This document shows, one piece after another, positions 36,829 through 45,425 of a stretch of 64,000 nucleotides of DNA (position 1 is its first letter; the number at the start of each line of letters is the position of its first letter). The position numbers and the translations under genes were made by a program. This DNA comes from an uncultured Lachnospiraceae bacterium. GTDB taxonomy: Bacteria > Bacillota > Clostridia > Lachnospirales > Lachnospiraceae. The stretch spans positions 153,390 to 217,389 of the forward strand of contig CANRPU010000002.1 of NCBI GenBank assembly GCA_947632555.1, read 5' to 3'. The notes beneath the pieces were generated by a model, which saw only the letters and a list, made by a program, of their open reading frames with translations, had not been told where the DNA came from and did not search any database.

Positions 36829-37620
36829 ATGAGCGAAGTAATCGTCGTCACATCAGGAAAAGGCGGTGTGGGCAAGACCACCACATCAGCAAACGTAGGT
36901 ACAGGTCTGGCAAGGATGGGGAAAAAGGTATGCCTGATTGATACGGATATCGGTCTTCGGAATCTGGATGTGGTAATGGGACTGGAAAACCGCATCGTAT
37001 ACAATCTGGTGGATGTAGTGGAGGGGAACTGCCGGATAAAGCAGGCGCTGATCCGGGATAAACGCAATCCTTCCCTGTATCTGATGCCTTCCGCGCAGAC
37101 AAGAGATAAATCGGCGGTGACGCCGGAGCAGATGGTAAAGATGATCACCCATCTGCGGGAACAGTTTGATTATATTATCCTGGACTGCCCGGCCGGGATC
37201 GAGCAGGGCTTCCGCAATGCCATCGCCGGCGCGGACAGAGCGCTGGTAGTGACCACGCCGGAGGTATCGGCGATCCGGGACGCGGACAGGATCATCGGCC
37301 TGCTGGAAGCGGAGGAGTTTAAGCAGATCGACCTGGTCATCAACCGTCTGCGGACGGATCTGGTCAGGCGCGGGGATATGATGTCCGCTTCGGATGTTGT
37401 GGATATCCTGTCGGTTTCTCTGATAGGAGTGGTGCCGGATGATGAGAATATCGTGATCTCCACCAATCAGGGGGAGCCCCTGGTGGGAAACGGGACGCCT
37501 GCAGGGATCGCTTTTCAGAATATCTGCGGCAGAGTGCTGGGAAAGGAAGTCCCTTTCGCGGATTTTTCCAAGGGAATTTCTTTCTGGACCAGAGTCAGCG
37601 GCATATTCCATAAAGTGTGA
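36829..37620 (+). CDS. minD: septum site-determining ATPase MinD
   Basis: A 263-residue ParA-type ATPase. Deviant Walker A SGKGGVGKTTTSAN (about 9-22), DTDIGLRNLDVVMGLENR, and YIILDCPAGIEQGF are diagnostic. A C-terminal amphipathic membrane-targeting helix is expected; the last residues are FSKGISFWTRVSGIFHK. AAAAGGAGG precedes the ATG. minE follows 13 bases later. Confidence 0.97.
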   Translation: MSEVIVVTSGKGGVGKTTTSANVGTGLARMGKKVCLIDTDIGLRNLDVVMGLENRIVYNLVDVVEGNCRIKQALIRDKRNPSLYLMPSAQTRDKSAVTPEQMVKMITHLREQFDYIILDCPAGIEQGFRNAIAGADRALVVTTPEVSAIRDADRIIGLLEAEEFKQIDLVINRLRTDLVRRGDMMSASDVVDILSVSLIGVVPDDENIVISTNQGEPLVGNGTPAGIAFQNICGRVLGKEVPFADFSKGISFWTRVSGIFHKV

Positions 37621-37633
37621 GGAGGCGGACGTT

Positions 37634-37897
37634 ATGAAACATTTTTTTCATAGAAAAAGTTCCAAGGAAGTAGCCAAGGACAGGCTGAAGATCCTGCTGA
37701 TATCGGACAGAGTCAACTGTTCTCCGGAGATGATGGAAATGATAAAAGCGGATATTGCCAAGGTGATCTCAAAATACATGAAGATAGATGCCAAAAGCAT
37801 GGAGATTCAGATCACCAAAACGGGGAGCAAAGGCGGCAGAGGCGTTAAAACGCCGGCGCTGTACGCCAATATCCCCATTATCGATCTGAATCAGTAG
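37634..37897 (+). CDS. minE: cell division topological specificity factor MinE
   Basis: An 87-residue protein: a short membrane/MinD-binding N-terminus, KDRLKILLISDRVNC as the MinD-stimulating segment, and the dimerisation domain (EMMEMIKADIAKVISKYM). It sets MinCD to oscillate or localise at poles. The presence of MinE rather than only DivIVA suggests a Min oscillator. RodA follows 19 bases downstream. Confidence 0.94.
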   Translation: MKHFFHRKSSKEVAKDRLKILLISDRVNCSPEMMEMIKADIAKVISKYMKIDAKSMEIQITKTGSKGGRGVKTPALYANIPIIDLNQ

Positions 37898-37916
37898 CGG
37901 GCAAGAAGGAAGATAT

Positions 37917-39020
37917 ATGTTTAAGCATTACCGGTTGCGGGACTATGATTTTAAATTGGTTTTTCTGATACTGGCGGTGTCTGTTATCGGGATCGGGATC
38001 GTAGGAAGCGCCAAGGAGTCCCTTCAGGCAAGGCAGCTTGCCGGGGTACTCTTTGGCCTCTTCCTGATGCTGTTTATTTCCGTGATCGACTACACCATCG
38101 TCCTGAAGCTGTACTGGCTGATGTATGTGGGCAATCTGGTCCTGCTGGCGGCCGTAGCCGTGGCGGGGGATGACGGCGGCGGCGCGCAGAGGTGGCTGCA
38201 ACTGGGAAGTTTCCGCTTTCAGCCGTCGGAAATTGCGAAAATCATATTGATTTTATTCTTTGCACAGTTTATCATGAAACATAAGGAACACCTGAATACT
38301 TTTAAATATATCCTGCTGTGCCTTGTGTTTGTGGCGCTGCCGGGTGGATTGATCTGTGCCCAGCCCGATCTGTCCACCAGTATCGTGGTGTTGCTGGTCT
38401 TCTGTACCGTGATGTTCGTGGGCGGCCTGAGCTATAAGGTCATTCTGGGGGTTCTGGCGGTGATCGTTCCGGCGTTTTTGATCCTGCTGAGTCTGGTGCT
38501 GCAGCCGAATCAGGACATCATAGAAGAGTATCAGCATAACAGGATCATGGCTTTTATCTATCCGGAGCAGTACGCTACGAAAGAGGCGTATCAGCAGCTC
38601 AATTCCATTACGGCCATAGGCTCCGGGCAGCTGGACGGCAAGGGATATAAAAATAACGAGATCAGTTCCGTAAAAAACGGTGATTACATTTCTCAGCTGC
38701 AGACCGATTTTATTTTTGCCGTGATCGGGGAGGAATTTGGCTTCAAAGGCAGCTGCGTTACGGTGATCCTGCTCATGCTGATATCCATAGAGTGTTTTTC
38801 CGTAGCGGGCCGAGCCCGGGATACGGCCGGGGCGATCATTGCCGGCGGCATGGGAGGACTGGTGATCTTTCAGAGTTTTATCAATATCGGGGTGGCTACT
38901 TTTCTGCTCCCGAACACGGGGCTGCCTCTTCCCTTTATCAGTTACGGACTGACTTCTCTGATCAGTCTGTATATCGGGATGGGGTTTGTATTAAACGTAA
39001 GACTGCAGTGCAGGCATTGA
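37917..39020 (+). CDS. rodA: SEDS glycosyltransferase RodA
   Basis: A 367-residue SEDS-family peptidoglycan polymerase with about ten membrane helices. Conserved features are WLQLGSFRFQPSEIAKI, the catalytic-loop acidic region QTDFIFAVIGEEFGFKGS, and the C-terminal LLPNTGLPLPFISYG. Its partner PBP2 is four genes upstream, so it is taken as RodA rather than FtsW. Spacing to minE is 19 bases. Confidence 0.93.
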   Translation: MFKHYRLRDYDFKLVFLILAVSVIGIGIVGSAKESLQARQLAGVLFGLFLMLFISVIDYTIVLKLYWLMYVGNLVLLAAVAVAGDDGGGAQRWLQLGSFRFQPSEIAKIILILFFAQFIMKHKEHLNTFKYILLCLVFVALPGGLICAQPDLSTSIVVLLVFCTVMFVGGLSYKVILGVLAVIVPAFLILLSLVLQPNQDIIEEYQHNRIMAFIYPEQYATKEAYQQLNSITAIGSGQLDGKGYKNNEISSVKNGDYISQLQTDFIFAVIGEEFGFKGSCVTVILLMLISIECFSVAGRARDTAGAIIAGGMGGLVIFQSFINIGVATFLLPNTGLPLPFISYGLTSLISLYIGMGFVLNVRLQCRH

Positions 39021-39061
39021 GGGAAAACGGGGTTTACATCACAGCTTAAGGAGAAGGTTAT

Positions 39062-39457
39062 ATGGACATCGCACTGATCGCGCATGACGCGAAGAAAAAA
39101 CTGATGCAGAATTTCTGCATTGCCTATCACGGTATTTTGAGCAAACATGAGCTTTTTGCCACAGGGACCACGGGACGGCTGATCGAGGAAGTGACCAATT
39201 TAAACATTCACAAGTACCTGGCGGGGCATCTGGGTGGAGAACAGCAGATCGGCGCGCAGCTGGAACAGAATCAGATCGACCTGGTGATCTTTCTGCGGGA
39301 TCCGCTGACGCCCAAGTCCCATGAGCCGCAGGGCAGCAATATCATGAGGCTCTGCGATACTTACAATATCCCTTTCGCAACCAATTTAGCTTCCGCGGAA
39401 CTGTTGATCAAAGCGTTGGACAGAGGAGAGTTGGAGTGGCGTGAAATGTACAAATAA
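39062..39457 (+). CDS. mgsA: methylglyoxal synthase
   Basis: A 131-residue enzyme that eliminates phosphate from dihydroxyacetone phosphate to give methylglyoxal, a bypass used when phosphorylated sugars accumulate. IALIAHDAKK, FATGTTGRL (phosphate binding), GGEQQIGAQ and FLRDPLTPKSHEPQ (catalytic aspartate) are all present. AAGGAGAAGG precedes the ATG. The gene overlaps the carboxypeptidase by 17 bases, an odd partnership for a glycolytic bypass enzyme. Confidence 0.96.
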   Translation: MDIALIAHDAKKKLMQNFCIAYHGILSKHELFATGTTGRLIEEVTNLNIHKYLAGHLGGEQQIGAQLEQNQIDLVIFLRDPLTPKSHEPQGSNIMRLCDTYNIPFATNLASAELLIKALDRGELEWREMYK

Positions 39458-40430
39458 GACAAGATGGCTCTGCCTGGGAACGGCGGCGCTTCTGCTCTGC
39501 GTATTCTGCGGGTGCGGAAGCAGCGCGTATGCCTTTCCCTACGATGCGGAGTATCAGGTGAGCAGTTATCAGGTTGTCCATACCGTAAACGCTTCCCAGG
39601 CGGTTCCGTTCGCCGCGGATCTGTGTATTGTGACGGATGACGTGACGGATGATGAAAATGTGGATATGTCCCAGGCGGAGGCGGCGCTTCTGTGCGATGT
39701 GAACAATCAGGAAGTGCTGTACGCCAAGAACGCGTACGAGAAACTCCATCCCGCGTCCCTGACCAAGGTGATGACCGCTTTGGTGGCGTTGAAGTACGGC
39801 TCCATGGACCAGGTCCTGACCGCTACGGATTCCGTGATCATTACGGAGCCGGGAGCGCAGCTCTGCGGGATCAAGCCCGGTGACAGCATGACGCTTGCCC
39901 AGGCGTTGAACGTGCTGTTGATGTATTCCGCCAACGATGTTGCCATGCTCATAGCCGAAGGCGTGGGCGGGGGTGACGTGGATCATTTTATCGATCTGAT
40001 GAACGCGGAAGCGCTGGCGATCGGCGCTACCAATACTCATTTTGCCAATCCCCACGGGCTGACGCAGGATGAACATTATACCACGGCGTACGATCTGTAT
40101 CTGATCTTCAATGAGGCGGTCAAATATGAGGCGTTTCGGGAAATCATCCATATGACTTCTTACAGCACGAACTATACGGGAGCCGGTGGGAACAGCATAC
40201 CGCTGTCGTTTAACAGCCTGAACTGGTATCTGAACGGAAACTGCGATCCGCCGGAAAATGTTACGGTGGTGGGAGGCAAAACGGGTACCACCAATGCCGC
40301 CGGGAGCTGCCTGATCCTGCTTTCCAGGGACACGGCCGGCAATCCTTATATTTCCGTGATCTTAAGGGCGGCAAGCAGGCAGGACTGCTATACGCAGATG
40401 ACGGACCTGCTGGAGGAAATAGGGAAATAG
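39441..40430 (+). CDS. D-alanyl-D-alanine carboxypeptidase (S11 family)
   Basis: A 329-residue penicillin-binding D,D-carboxypeptidase that trims the terminal D-Ala from wall pentapeptides. The serine motif is PASLTKVMTAL (SLTK), the second motif YSAND (SAN) and the third GGKTGTTNAAG. The start is GTG with GGAG nearby. An N-terminal hydrophobic segment (about 9-27, ending FCGCGSSAYA) is a signal peptide; a cysteine is present but the lipobox is poor. No long C-terminal anchor is seen, unlike DacF/DacA. Confidence 0.9.
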   Translation: MKCTNKTRWLCLGTAALLLCVFCGCGSSAYAFPYDAEYQVSSYQVVHTVNASQAVPFAADLCIVTDDVTDDENVDMSQAEAALLCDVNNQEVLYAKNAYEKLHPASLTKVMTALVALKYGSMDQVLTATDSVIITEPGAQLCGIKPGDSMTLAQALNVLLMYSANDVAMLIAEGVGGGDVDHFIDLMNAEALAIGATNTHFANPHGLTQDEHYTTAYDLYLIFNEAVKYEAFREIIHMTSYSTNYTGAGGNSIPLSFNSLNWYLNGNCDPPENVTVVGGKTGTTNAAGSCLILLSRDTAGNPYISVILRAASRQDCYTQMTDLLEEIGK

Positions 40431-40433
40431 TAG

Positions 40434-40462
40434 TTGTTTTTTACAGCCGGTTATCTTATAAT
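40434..40462 (+). promoter_or_regulatory. sigma-A-type promoter upstream of the small P-loop gene
   Basis: TTGTTT at 40434-40439, a 17-base spacer, and TATAAT at 40457-40462. The start would be near 40469, leaving an untranslated leader of about 54 bases before the ATG at 40523, which has TTTAGGAGGG upstream. Confidence 0.7.
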
Positions 40463-40522
40463 AAAGACAGGCATTCCATATTGCAGTGATATCTATACAA
40501 CTTACTTTAGGAGGGTTTACCG

Positions 40523-40942
40523 ATGGTTCAATTGATCGTAGGCAAAAAGGGCAAAGGCAAGACCAAACAGTTATTGGACAAAGTGAATGAACAGATAAAG
40601 GAAGTAAACGGCAATATTGTTTATCTGGACAAGAGTACCAAGCATATGTATGAGCTGAATAACAAGGTAAGGCTGATTAACGTAAGCGATTTCATGTTGG
40701 AAGACAATGCCGCGTTCCTGGGTTTTATCTGCGGTATCATTTCCCAGGACCACGATCTGCAGCAGATGTATTTTGACAGTTTCCTGAAGATAGCGCACCT
40801 GGAAGGCATGGATATTACGCATTCCGTGCAGAAGCTGGAAGAGATCAGCCGGAAGTTCGGCGTGGATTTTGTACTGAGCGTTTCGGAAGACGAAAGCGAA
40901 CTGCCGGAAGCGCTGAAAGAAAAAGTGATCATTTCTCTGTGA
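40523..40942 (+). CDS. small P-loop protein of unknown function
   Basis: A 139-residue cytosolic protein that begins directly with a Walker A-like loop, VGKKGKGKTKQLL (residues 6-18, GxxGxGKT). A possible Walker B is weak (INVSDFMLED). The C-terminal half is helical, with VDFVLSVSEDESELPEAL near the end. Clostridial relatives are, as I recall, labelled PilT-like, but it is far too short for PilT. It has its own promoter and a very strong ribosome binding site (AGGAGGG), so it is probably well expressed. Function unknown. Confidence 0.75.
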   Translation: MVQLIVGKKGKGKTKQLLDKVNEQIKEVNGNIVYLDKSTKHMYELNNKVRLINVSDFMLEDNAAFLGFICGIISQDHDLQQMYFDSFLKIAHLEGMDITHSVQKLEEISRKFGVDFVLSVSEDESELPEALKEKVIISL

Positions 40943-40981
40943 TACGAGGCAGGATACGCAGATAGAGGATATACAGTTCTG

Positions 40982-41005
40982 GAACCACCGGAAAACCGGT
41001 GGTTC
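40982..41005 (+). repeat. perfect 10-bp hairpin before the HlyD-like gene
   Basis: GAACCACCGG (40982-40991), loop AAAA, CCGGTGGTTC (40996-41005). The stem is perfect and G+C rich but is followed by TGTAATG, not a T run, so it is a poor intrinsic terminator. It may stabilise or punctuate the mRNA just before the next ribosome binding site (AAGGAG at about 41013). Confidence 0.6.
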
Positions 41006-41027
41006 TGTAATGTAAGGAGTTTGTAAG

Positions 41028-42431
41028 TTGGCGGAAAACAGGAACGGCAAAACAGCAAAGATCAAAAAATATCGGAAACCGCTGAACCTCAACATCGGTA
41101 TGGTGATTTTTGCGGTTATTTTTATCTATGTCTGTATCTGCATCGCCATGTATTTCAAAGACAATAATATCAAACCTTACGAAGTCAGGGAAGGCTCCCT
41201 GTCTACCGACAATCTGTATACAGGGATCGTGCTGCGGGAGGAAACCGTAGTAACGGCGTCCTCCGCCGGCTACGTGAATTATTATGCCAGAGAGGGCCAG
41301 AGGGTGGCGGTGGGCAATCTGGTATATACAGTGGACGAAACCGGCCGGCTTTCCGATTACATCAACAGTGAGGAACTGGGGGAAAATGCCCTGTCGGACG
41401 CGGATCTGTATGAGCTGAAAGGTGAGATCGTGGATTTTGTGCACGATTTTTCCACGGATGACTTTTCGGCGGCCTATGATTTTAAATACAGCGCGAAAGG
41501 TACCGTATTGAAGCTGGCAAACGCTTCCCTGATGGAGAATATCTCCAATCTGAACGGCAGTGATTTCGGAGGCGGCGTCGAGCTGGTGTACGCGGCTCAG
41601 ACCGGCATCGTGATGTACTGGACGGACGGTTATGAGGATCTGACGCCCGATGAGATCACCAAAAAAATGTTTGATGAGGACCACTATGAAAAAAAGCAGC
41701 TCATCGGCAGCGAACTGATAGCCCAGGGAGATCCGGTCTACAAGATCTGCGACAAGGAAGAATGGTCCGTTGTCATTCCGGTGGATGAGGCCAGGGCGGC
41801 CGAACTGGAGGAAGAAGGCGTGGTGAAGGTGCGCTTTATGCGCAACCAGAAGGAGTCCTGGGGTGAAGTGTCCATTCTGCACAACGGAAACGATATCTTT
41901 GCCCAGCTGACCTTTAATAATTCCATGGTGACTTTCGCGGATGACCGTTTCCTGGAAATAGAGCTTCTGCTGCATGAGGAAACGGGGCTGAAGATCCCCA
42001 ACAGCTCCATTGTGGAACGGGAATTTTTCCTGATCCCGGAAGAGTATATCACGCAGGGCGGGGACAGTAATTCTTACGGCGTTCTGAGAGAACTGGTCCT
42101 GGAGAACGGTACCCGGTCCACAGAGTATGTGGAAGTGGGGATCTACAGTCTGGTGGACGGAGAATATTATGTGGACGCGGACGTGCTGCGCAGCGGGGAC
42201 CATTTGTACAAGCCGGATTCCACGGAAGATTATACGGTCAGCAAACGTGCCACTCTGCTGGGTGTATACAATATGAACAAGGGATATGCCGATTTCAGGC
42301 AGATAGAAATCTTGTACCAGAACGAAGAATACGCCATAGTGCGCTCCAATACCGCCTATGGTCTGAATGTATATGATCTGATCGTGCAGGACGCTTCCAG
42401 CGTGACCGTGGATCAGTTTATCTATGAATGA
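41028..42431 (+). CDS. HlyD/membrane-fusion-like protein
   Basis: A 467-residue bitopic protein. A basic N-terminus precedes one membrane helix (about 25-45). A biotinyl-lipoyl-like hairpin follows (TGIVLREETVVTASSAGYVNYYAREGQRV), the hallmark of periplasmic adaptor/HlyD proteins, then a beta-rich body. The start is TTG, preceded by AAGGAG with about 9 bases. No export ATPase or permease lies beside it; its neighbours are yggS and sepF, hinting at an envelope or division link. Confidence 0.7.
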   Translation: MAENRNGKTAKIKKYRKPLNLNIGMVIFAVIFIYVCICIAMYFKDNNIKPYEVREGSLSTDNLYTGIVLREETVVTASSAGYVNYYAREGQRVAVGNLVYTVDETGRLSDYINSEELGENALSDADLYELKGEIVDFVHDFSTDDFSAAYDFKYSAKGTVLKLANASLMENISNLNGSDFGGGVELVYAAQTGIVMYWTDGYEDLTPDEITKKMFDEDHYEKKQLIGSELIAQGDPVYKICDKEEWSVVIPVDEARAAELEEEGVVKVRFMRNQKESWGEVSILHNGNDIFAQLTFNNSMVTFADDRFLEIELLLHEETGLKIPNSSIVEREFFLIPEEYITQGGDSNSYGVLRELVLENGTRSTEYVEVGIYSLVDGEYYVDADVLRSGDHLYKPDSTEDYTVSKRATLLGVYNMNKGYADFRQIEILYQNEEYAIVRSNTAYGLNVYDLIVQDASSVTVDQFIYE

Positions 42432-42448
42432 GGGGAACGGTTCCGGCA

Positions 42449-43147
42449 ATGAGTGAAATTCACGAGAATATAAAAACAGTACGGAAAAATATTGAAAATG
42501 CCTGTGAAAGGGCGGCCCGTGACAGATCGGAAGTGACTTTGATCGCCGTCAGCAAGACCAAGCCCATAGAGATGCTGCGGGAAGCCTACGAAGCCGGCTG
42601 CAGGGACTTCGGGGAAAATAAAGTACAGGAAATGATGGAAAAGTATGATGCCATGCCGGGAGATATCCGCTGGCATATGATCGGACATCTGCAGCGGAAC
42701 AAAGTCAGGTATCTGGTGGGAAAGGTATATCTGATCCACAGCGTGGACTCCTTCAGGCTGGCGGAAGAGATCAGCAGGGAAGCGGTCAAAAAAGGCGTGA
42801 CCGTCAATATCCTGGTGGAAGTCAATGTAGCGGGAGAGGAAAGCAAGTTCGGGACCACCTGCGAAGAAACGGCGGATCTGGTGCGGAAAATTGCCGGATT
42901 ACCGAATATTTTTGTCAAAGGACTGATGACAATAGCACCATATGTAGAAAATTCTGAAGAAAACAGACAATATTTTGTGAATTTACGCAAATTATCTGTT
43001 GACATAAAGAAGCAAAACATTGATAATGTTAGTATGGAAGTTCTTTCAATGGGAATGACCGGTGACTATGAGGTCGCGGTAGAAGAGGGCGCCACCTGTG
43101 TAAGGGTGGGGACCGGTATCTTTGGGGAGAGAACTTATCACCTGTAG
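42449..43147 (+). CDS. yggS: YggS-family PLP-binding homeostasis protein
   Basis: A 232-residue PLP protein (YggS/YlmE/PROSC family), a fold-type III barrel without known catalysis that buffers PLP and affects amino-acid pools. VTLIAVSKTKP carries the PLP lysine, FGENKVQEM, WHMIGHLQRNK and SMGMTGDYEVAVEEGATCVRVGTGIFG are diagnostic. Start 42449 gives the usual N-terminus; ATG 42428 (overlapping the upstream stop) is possible. sepF follows, as in many Gram-positives. Confidence 0.94.
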   Translation: MSEIHENIKTVRKNIENACERAARDRSEVTLIAVSKTKPIEMLREAYEAGCRDFGENKVQEMMEKYDAMPGDIRWHMIGHLQRNKVRYLVGKVYLIHSVDSFRLAEEISREAVKKGVTVNILVEVNVAGEESKFGTTCEETADLVRKIAGLPNIFVKGLMTIAPYVENSEENRQYFVNLRKLSVDIKKQNIDNVSMEVLSMGMTGDYEVAVEEGATCVRVGTGIFGERTYHL

Positions 43148-43165
43148 TATAAAGGAGAGAATGGT

Positions 43166-43675
43166 ATGGGAGTTATGGACAAGTTTTTAAACTATATGAA
43201 GCTGAACGATGAAGATGATTACGAAACCGATGACGATTATCTGGACGATGACGATTACGCGGAGGCTTCTCAATCCAAGAAAGCGGCCAAGGACAGTGAC
43301 GGAGAGGAAAAATCGGCCAGGAAGCCCGCGGCCAAGGTAACGCCAATGCCAAAGGGCAATACCCGGAAGGTGCAGAGCGGCAGTGGAATGAATGTCTGTG
43401 TCATCAAGCCTACTTCCGTGGAAGATGCCAGGGAGATCACGCTGACGCTCCTGTCCAATCAGACGGTAGTGCTGAACCTGGAAGGACTGGATGTGGATAT
43501 CGCGCAGCGGATCATTGATTTTACCTCCGGTTCCTGCTTCGCCATCAGCGGCAATCTGCAGAAGATTTCCCACTATATCTTTATCATTACCCCGTCCACA
43601 GTGGATATTTCAGGTGATTTTCAGGATATCTTGAACGGAGGCTCTTTTGAGGTCCCCATTCATAACGGCTATTAA
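43166..43675 (+). CDS. sepF: cell division protein SepF
   Basis: A 169-residue membrane-binding protein that bundles FtsZ filaments at the septum. An N-terminal amphipathic helix (MGVMDKFLNYMKL) is followed by an acidic linker (about 15-65) and the SepF domain (about 75-165) with VIKPTSVEDAREI, VVLNLEGLD and RIIDFTSGSCFA. AAAGGAGAG precedes the ATG. A strong terminator follows. Confidence 0.95.
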   Translation: MGVMDKFLNYMKLNDEDDYETDDDYLDDDDYAEASQSKKAAKDSDGEEKSARKPAAKVTPMPKGNTRKVQSGSGMNVCVIKPTSVEDAREITLTLLSNQTVVLNLEGLDVDIAQRIIDFTSGSCFAISGNLQKISHYIFIITPSTVDISGDFQDILNGGSFEVPIHNGY

Positions 43676-43702
43676 GGAATACCGCATAACCACAGGATAG
43701 AA

Positions 43703-43730
43703 AAAAGGACAGATTCTTATCTGTCCTTTT
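43703..43730 (+). terminator. intrinsic terminator after sepF
   Basis: AAAAGGACAGAT (43703-43714), loop TCTT, ATCTGTCCTTTT (43719-43730): a perfect 12-bp stem whose 3' arm ends in TTTT, flanked by A runs. It can act in both directions. aroB starts 20 bases later, so aroB may have read-through or its own weak promoter. Confidence 0.75.
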
Positions 43731-43749
43731 AAAAACAGGAAGGACGGAT

Positions 43750-44862
43750 ATGGAAACAAACAGATTACAGATCATGTACGATAAGAAACCTTCTTATGAG
43801 ATCGTACTGGAAGCCTCGTTTGAAAATCTGGCAAAAGAGCTGGAAGCCTTTGAGATCGCGGATAAAACCCTTTGTATCATAACGGATTCCAACGTGGAAA
43901 AGCTCTATGGGGAAGAAGTTCTGCGGGCTGTCCGTCCCCATTGCAGGAAAGCGGTGATGTATACGCTGCCGGCCGGCGAGGAAAATAAAAATCTGGACAA
44001 TGTCAGAAAAGCTTACGCGTTTCTGATCGGGGAAGGGTTGAAAAGAAAGGACATGCTGCTGGCTTTGGGAGGCGGCGTTGTGGGCGATATGACGGGATTT
44101 ATCGCGGCCACCTATCTCAGAGGGGTGGATTTCGTCCAGATCCCGACCACGCTGCTGGCTCAGGCGGACAGTTCCATCGGCGGCAAGACCGGCGTGGATT
44201 TTGACGGGTATAAGAATATGGTGGGGGCGTTTAAAATGCCCCGTCTGGTCTATATGAATGTTTCCACGTTAAAGACGCTGGAAGAGAGGCAGTTTTTTTC
44301 CGGATTCGCGGAGATCATGAAGCATGGACTGATCAGGGATGAGGCATATTATATCTGGCTGCTGGATCACATGTATGAAATCTGTGACCGGGATACGGAT
44401 GTGATGCTGGAAATGATACAGCACAGCTGCCTCATCAAAAAACAGGTGGTGGAAAAGGATCCCCTGGAAAAAGGGGACCGGGCGCTGCTGAATTTTGGAC
44501 ATACCATCGGACACGCGATCGAAAAGGCTAGAAATTTCACGCTTTACCATGGAGAATGCGTGGCGCTGGGCGCGGTGGCCGCCGCCTATATTTCCTATAA
44601 GCGCGGGATGCTCAGCATGGAAGAATACTACGAGATACGGGATATGTTCGTACCCTTTAACCTGCCCATCAGCGTGGAGGATATCGACCCGAAAGAGATC
44701 ACGCTCCTGACGCGTTCCGATAAAAAGGCGGAAGCGGACGGGATCCGGTTTGTTCTGCTGAAAAAAATCGGGAAAGCGGTCATAGACACTACGGTGACGG
44801 AGGAGGAGATCACGGAAGCCGTAAAGGAAATCTATTTTAGCGAAGAGGATGCTCATGAGTAA
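43750..44862 (+). CDS. aroB: 3-dehydroquinate synthase
   Basis: A 370-residue NAD- and metal-dependent enzyme of the shikimate pathway, converting DAHP to 3-dehydroquinate. LALGGGVVGDMTGFIAATYLRG, FVQIPTTLLAQADSSIGGKTG, and the metal-binding histidines in NFGHTIGHAIE and LYHGECVALG are present. AGGAAGGAC precedes the ATG. The stop overlaps lspA by 8 bases. Confidence 0.96.
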   Translation: METNRLQIMYDKKPSYEIVLEASFENLAKELEAFEIADKTLCIITDSNVEKLYGEEVLRAVRPHCRKAVMYTLPAGEENKNLDNVRKAYAFLIGEGLKRKDMLLALGGGVVGDMTGFIAATYLRGVDFVQIPTTLLAQADSSIGGKTGVDFDGYKNMVGAFKMPRLVYMNVSTLKTLEERQFFSGFAEIMKHGLIRDEAYYIWLLDHMYEICDRDTDVMLEMIQHSCLIKKQVVEKDPLEKGDRALLNFGHTIGHAIEKARNFTLYHGECVALGAVAAAYISYKRGMLSMEEYYEIRDMFVPFNLPISVEDIDPKEITLLTRSDKKAEADGIRFVLLKKIGKAVIDTTVTEEEITEAVKEIYFSEEDAHE

Positions 44863-45421
44863 AGAACAGGAAAAAAAGGAGAATTTTATAAAAAGATACC
44901 GGGAAAAGCTGAAATGGACCGGGATCTTTGTACTGTGCGCGCTGGCGGTCATAGGACTGGATCAATGGAGTAAGCAGCTGGCCATCGCGCGCCTGACGGA
45001 CAGGGACGCATATCCGCTGATCAACGGGGTACTGGAATTTGACCTGTATTCCAATACGGGGATCGCGTGGAGCATGCTGGACGGACAGAAGGTTTTTATC
45101 CTGTTTACAGGCCTGATCTTTTTGATCCTGATCGCGTTTGTCATCTGCAAACTGCCGGAAACTTCCAAGTTCCGCATCCTGTATCTGCTGGGAGGGATCC
45201 TGACCGGCGGCGCGCTGGGAAATATGATAGACCGTATCCGTCTGGGATATGTGGTGGATTTTATTTCTTTTGTGCTGATCCGGTTCCCCATTTTTAATGT
45301 GGCGGATATGTGTATTGTGGTTTCCGTCATTTTCCTTGGGATTTTGTTTTTGTTCTATTACAAAGAAGAAGATCTGGCTTTCCTGAATTTTAAACCCAGG
45401 AAGTTCCGTGAAGTAAAATAA
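44855..45421 (+). CDS. lspA: lipoprotein signal peptidase II
   Basis: A 188-residue aspartic membrane protease that removes signal peptides from diacylated prolipoproteins after Lgt. Motifs: LDQWSKQLA, YSNTGIAWSML, and the catalytic aspartates in NMIDRIRLGYVVDFI and FNVADMCIVV. Four membrane helices are visible. ATG 44855 gives GAAGAGG a 6-base spacing; ATG 44849 would abut it. Confidence 0.95.
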   Translation: MSKEQEKKENFIKRYREKLKWTGIFVLCALAVIGLDQWSKQLAIARLTDRDAYPLINGVLEFDLYSNTGIAWSMLDGQKVFILFTGLIFLILIAFVICKLPETSKFRILYLLGGILTGGALGNMIDRIRLGYVVDFISFVLIRFPIFNVADMCIVVSVIFLGILFLFYYKEEDLAFLNFKPRKFREVK

Positions 45422-45425
45422 GACG

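Noticed and set aside
39441..39530. Lipoprotein call for the carboxypeptidase
   Set aside because: The cysteine after the hydrophobic stretch lacks a good lipobox (the preceding residues are FCG), so a simple signal peptide is as likely.
40982..41005. Calling the 40.98 kb hairpin an intrinsic terminator
   Set aside because: No T run follows the stem.
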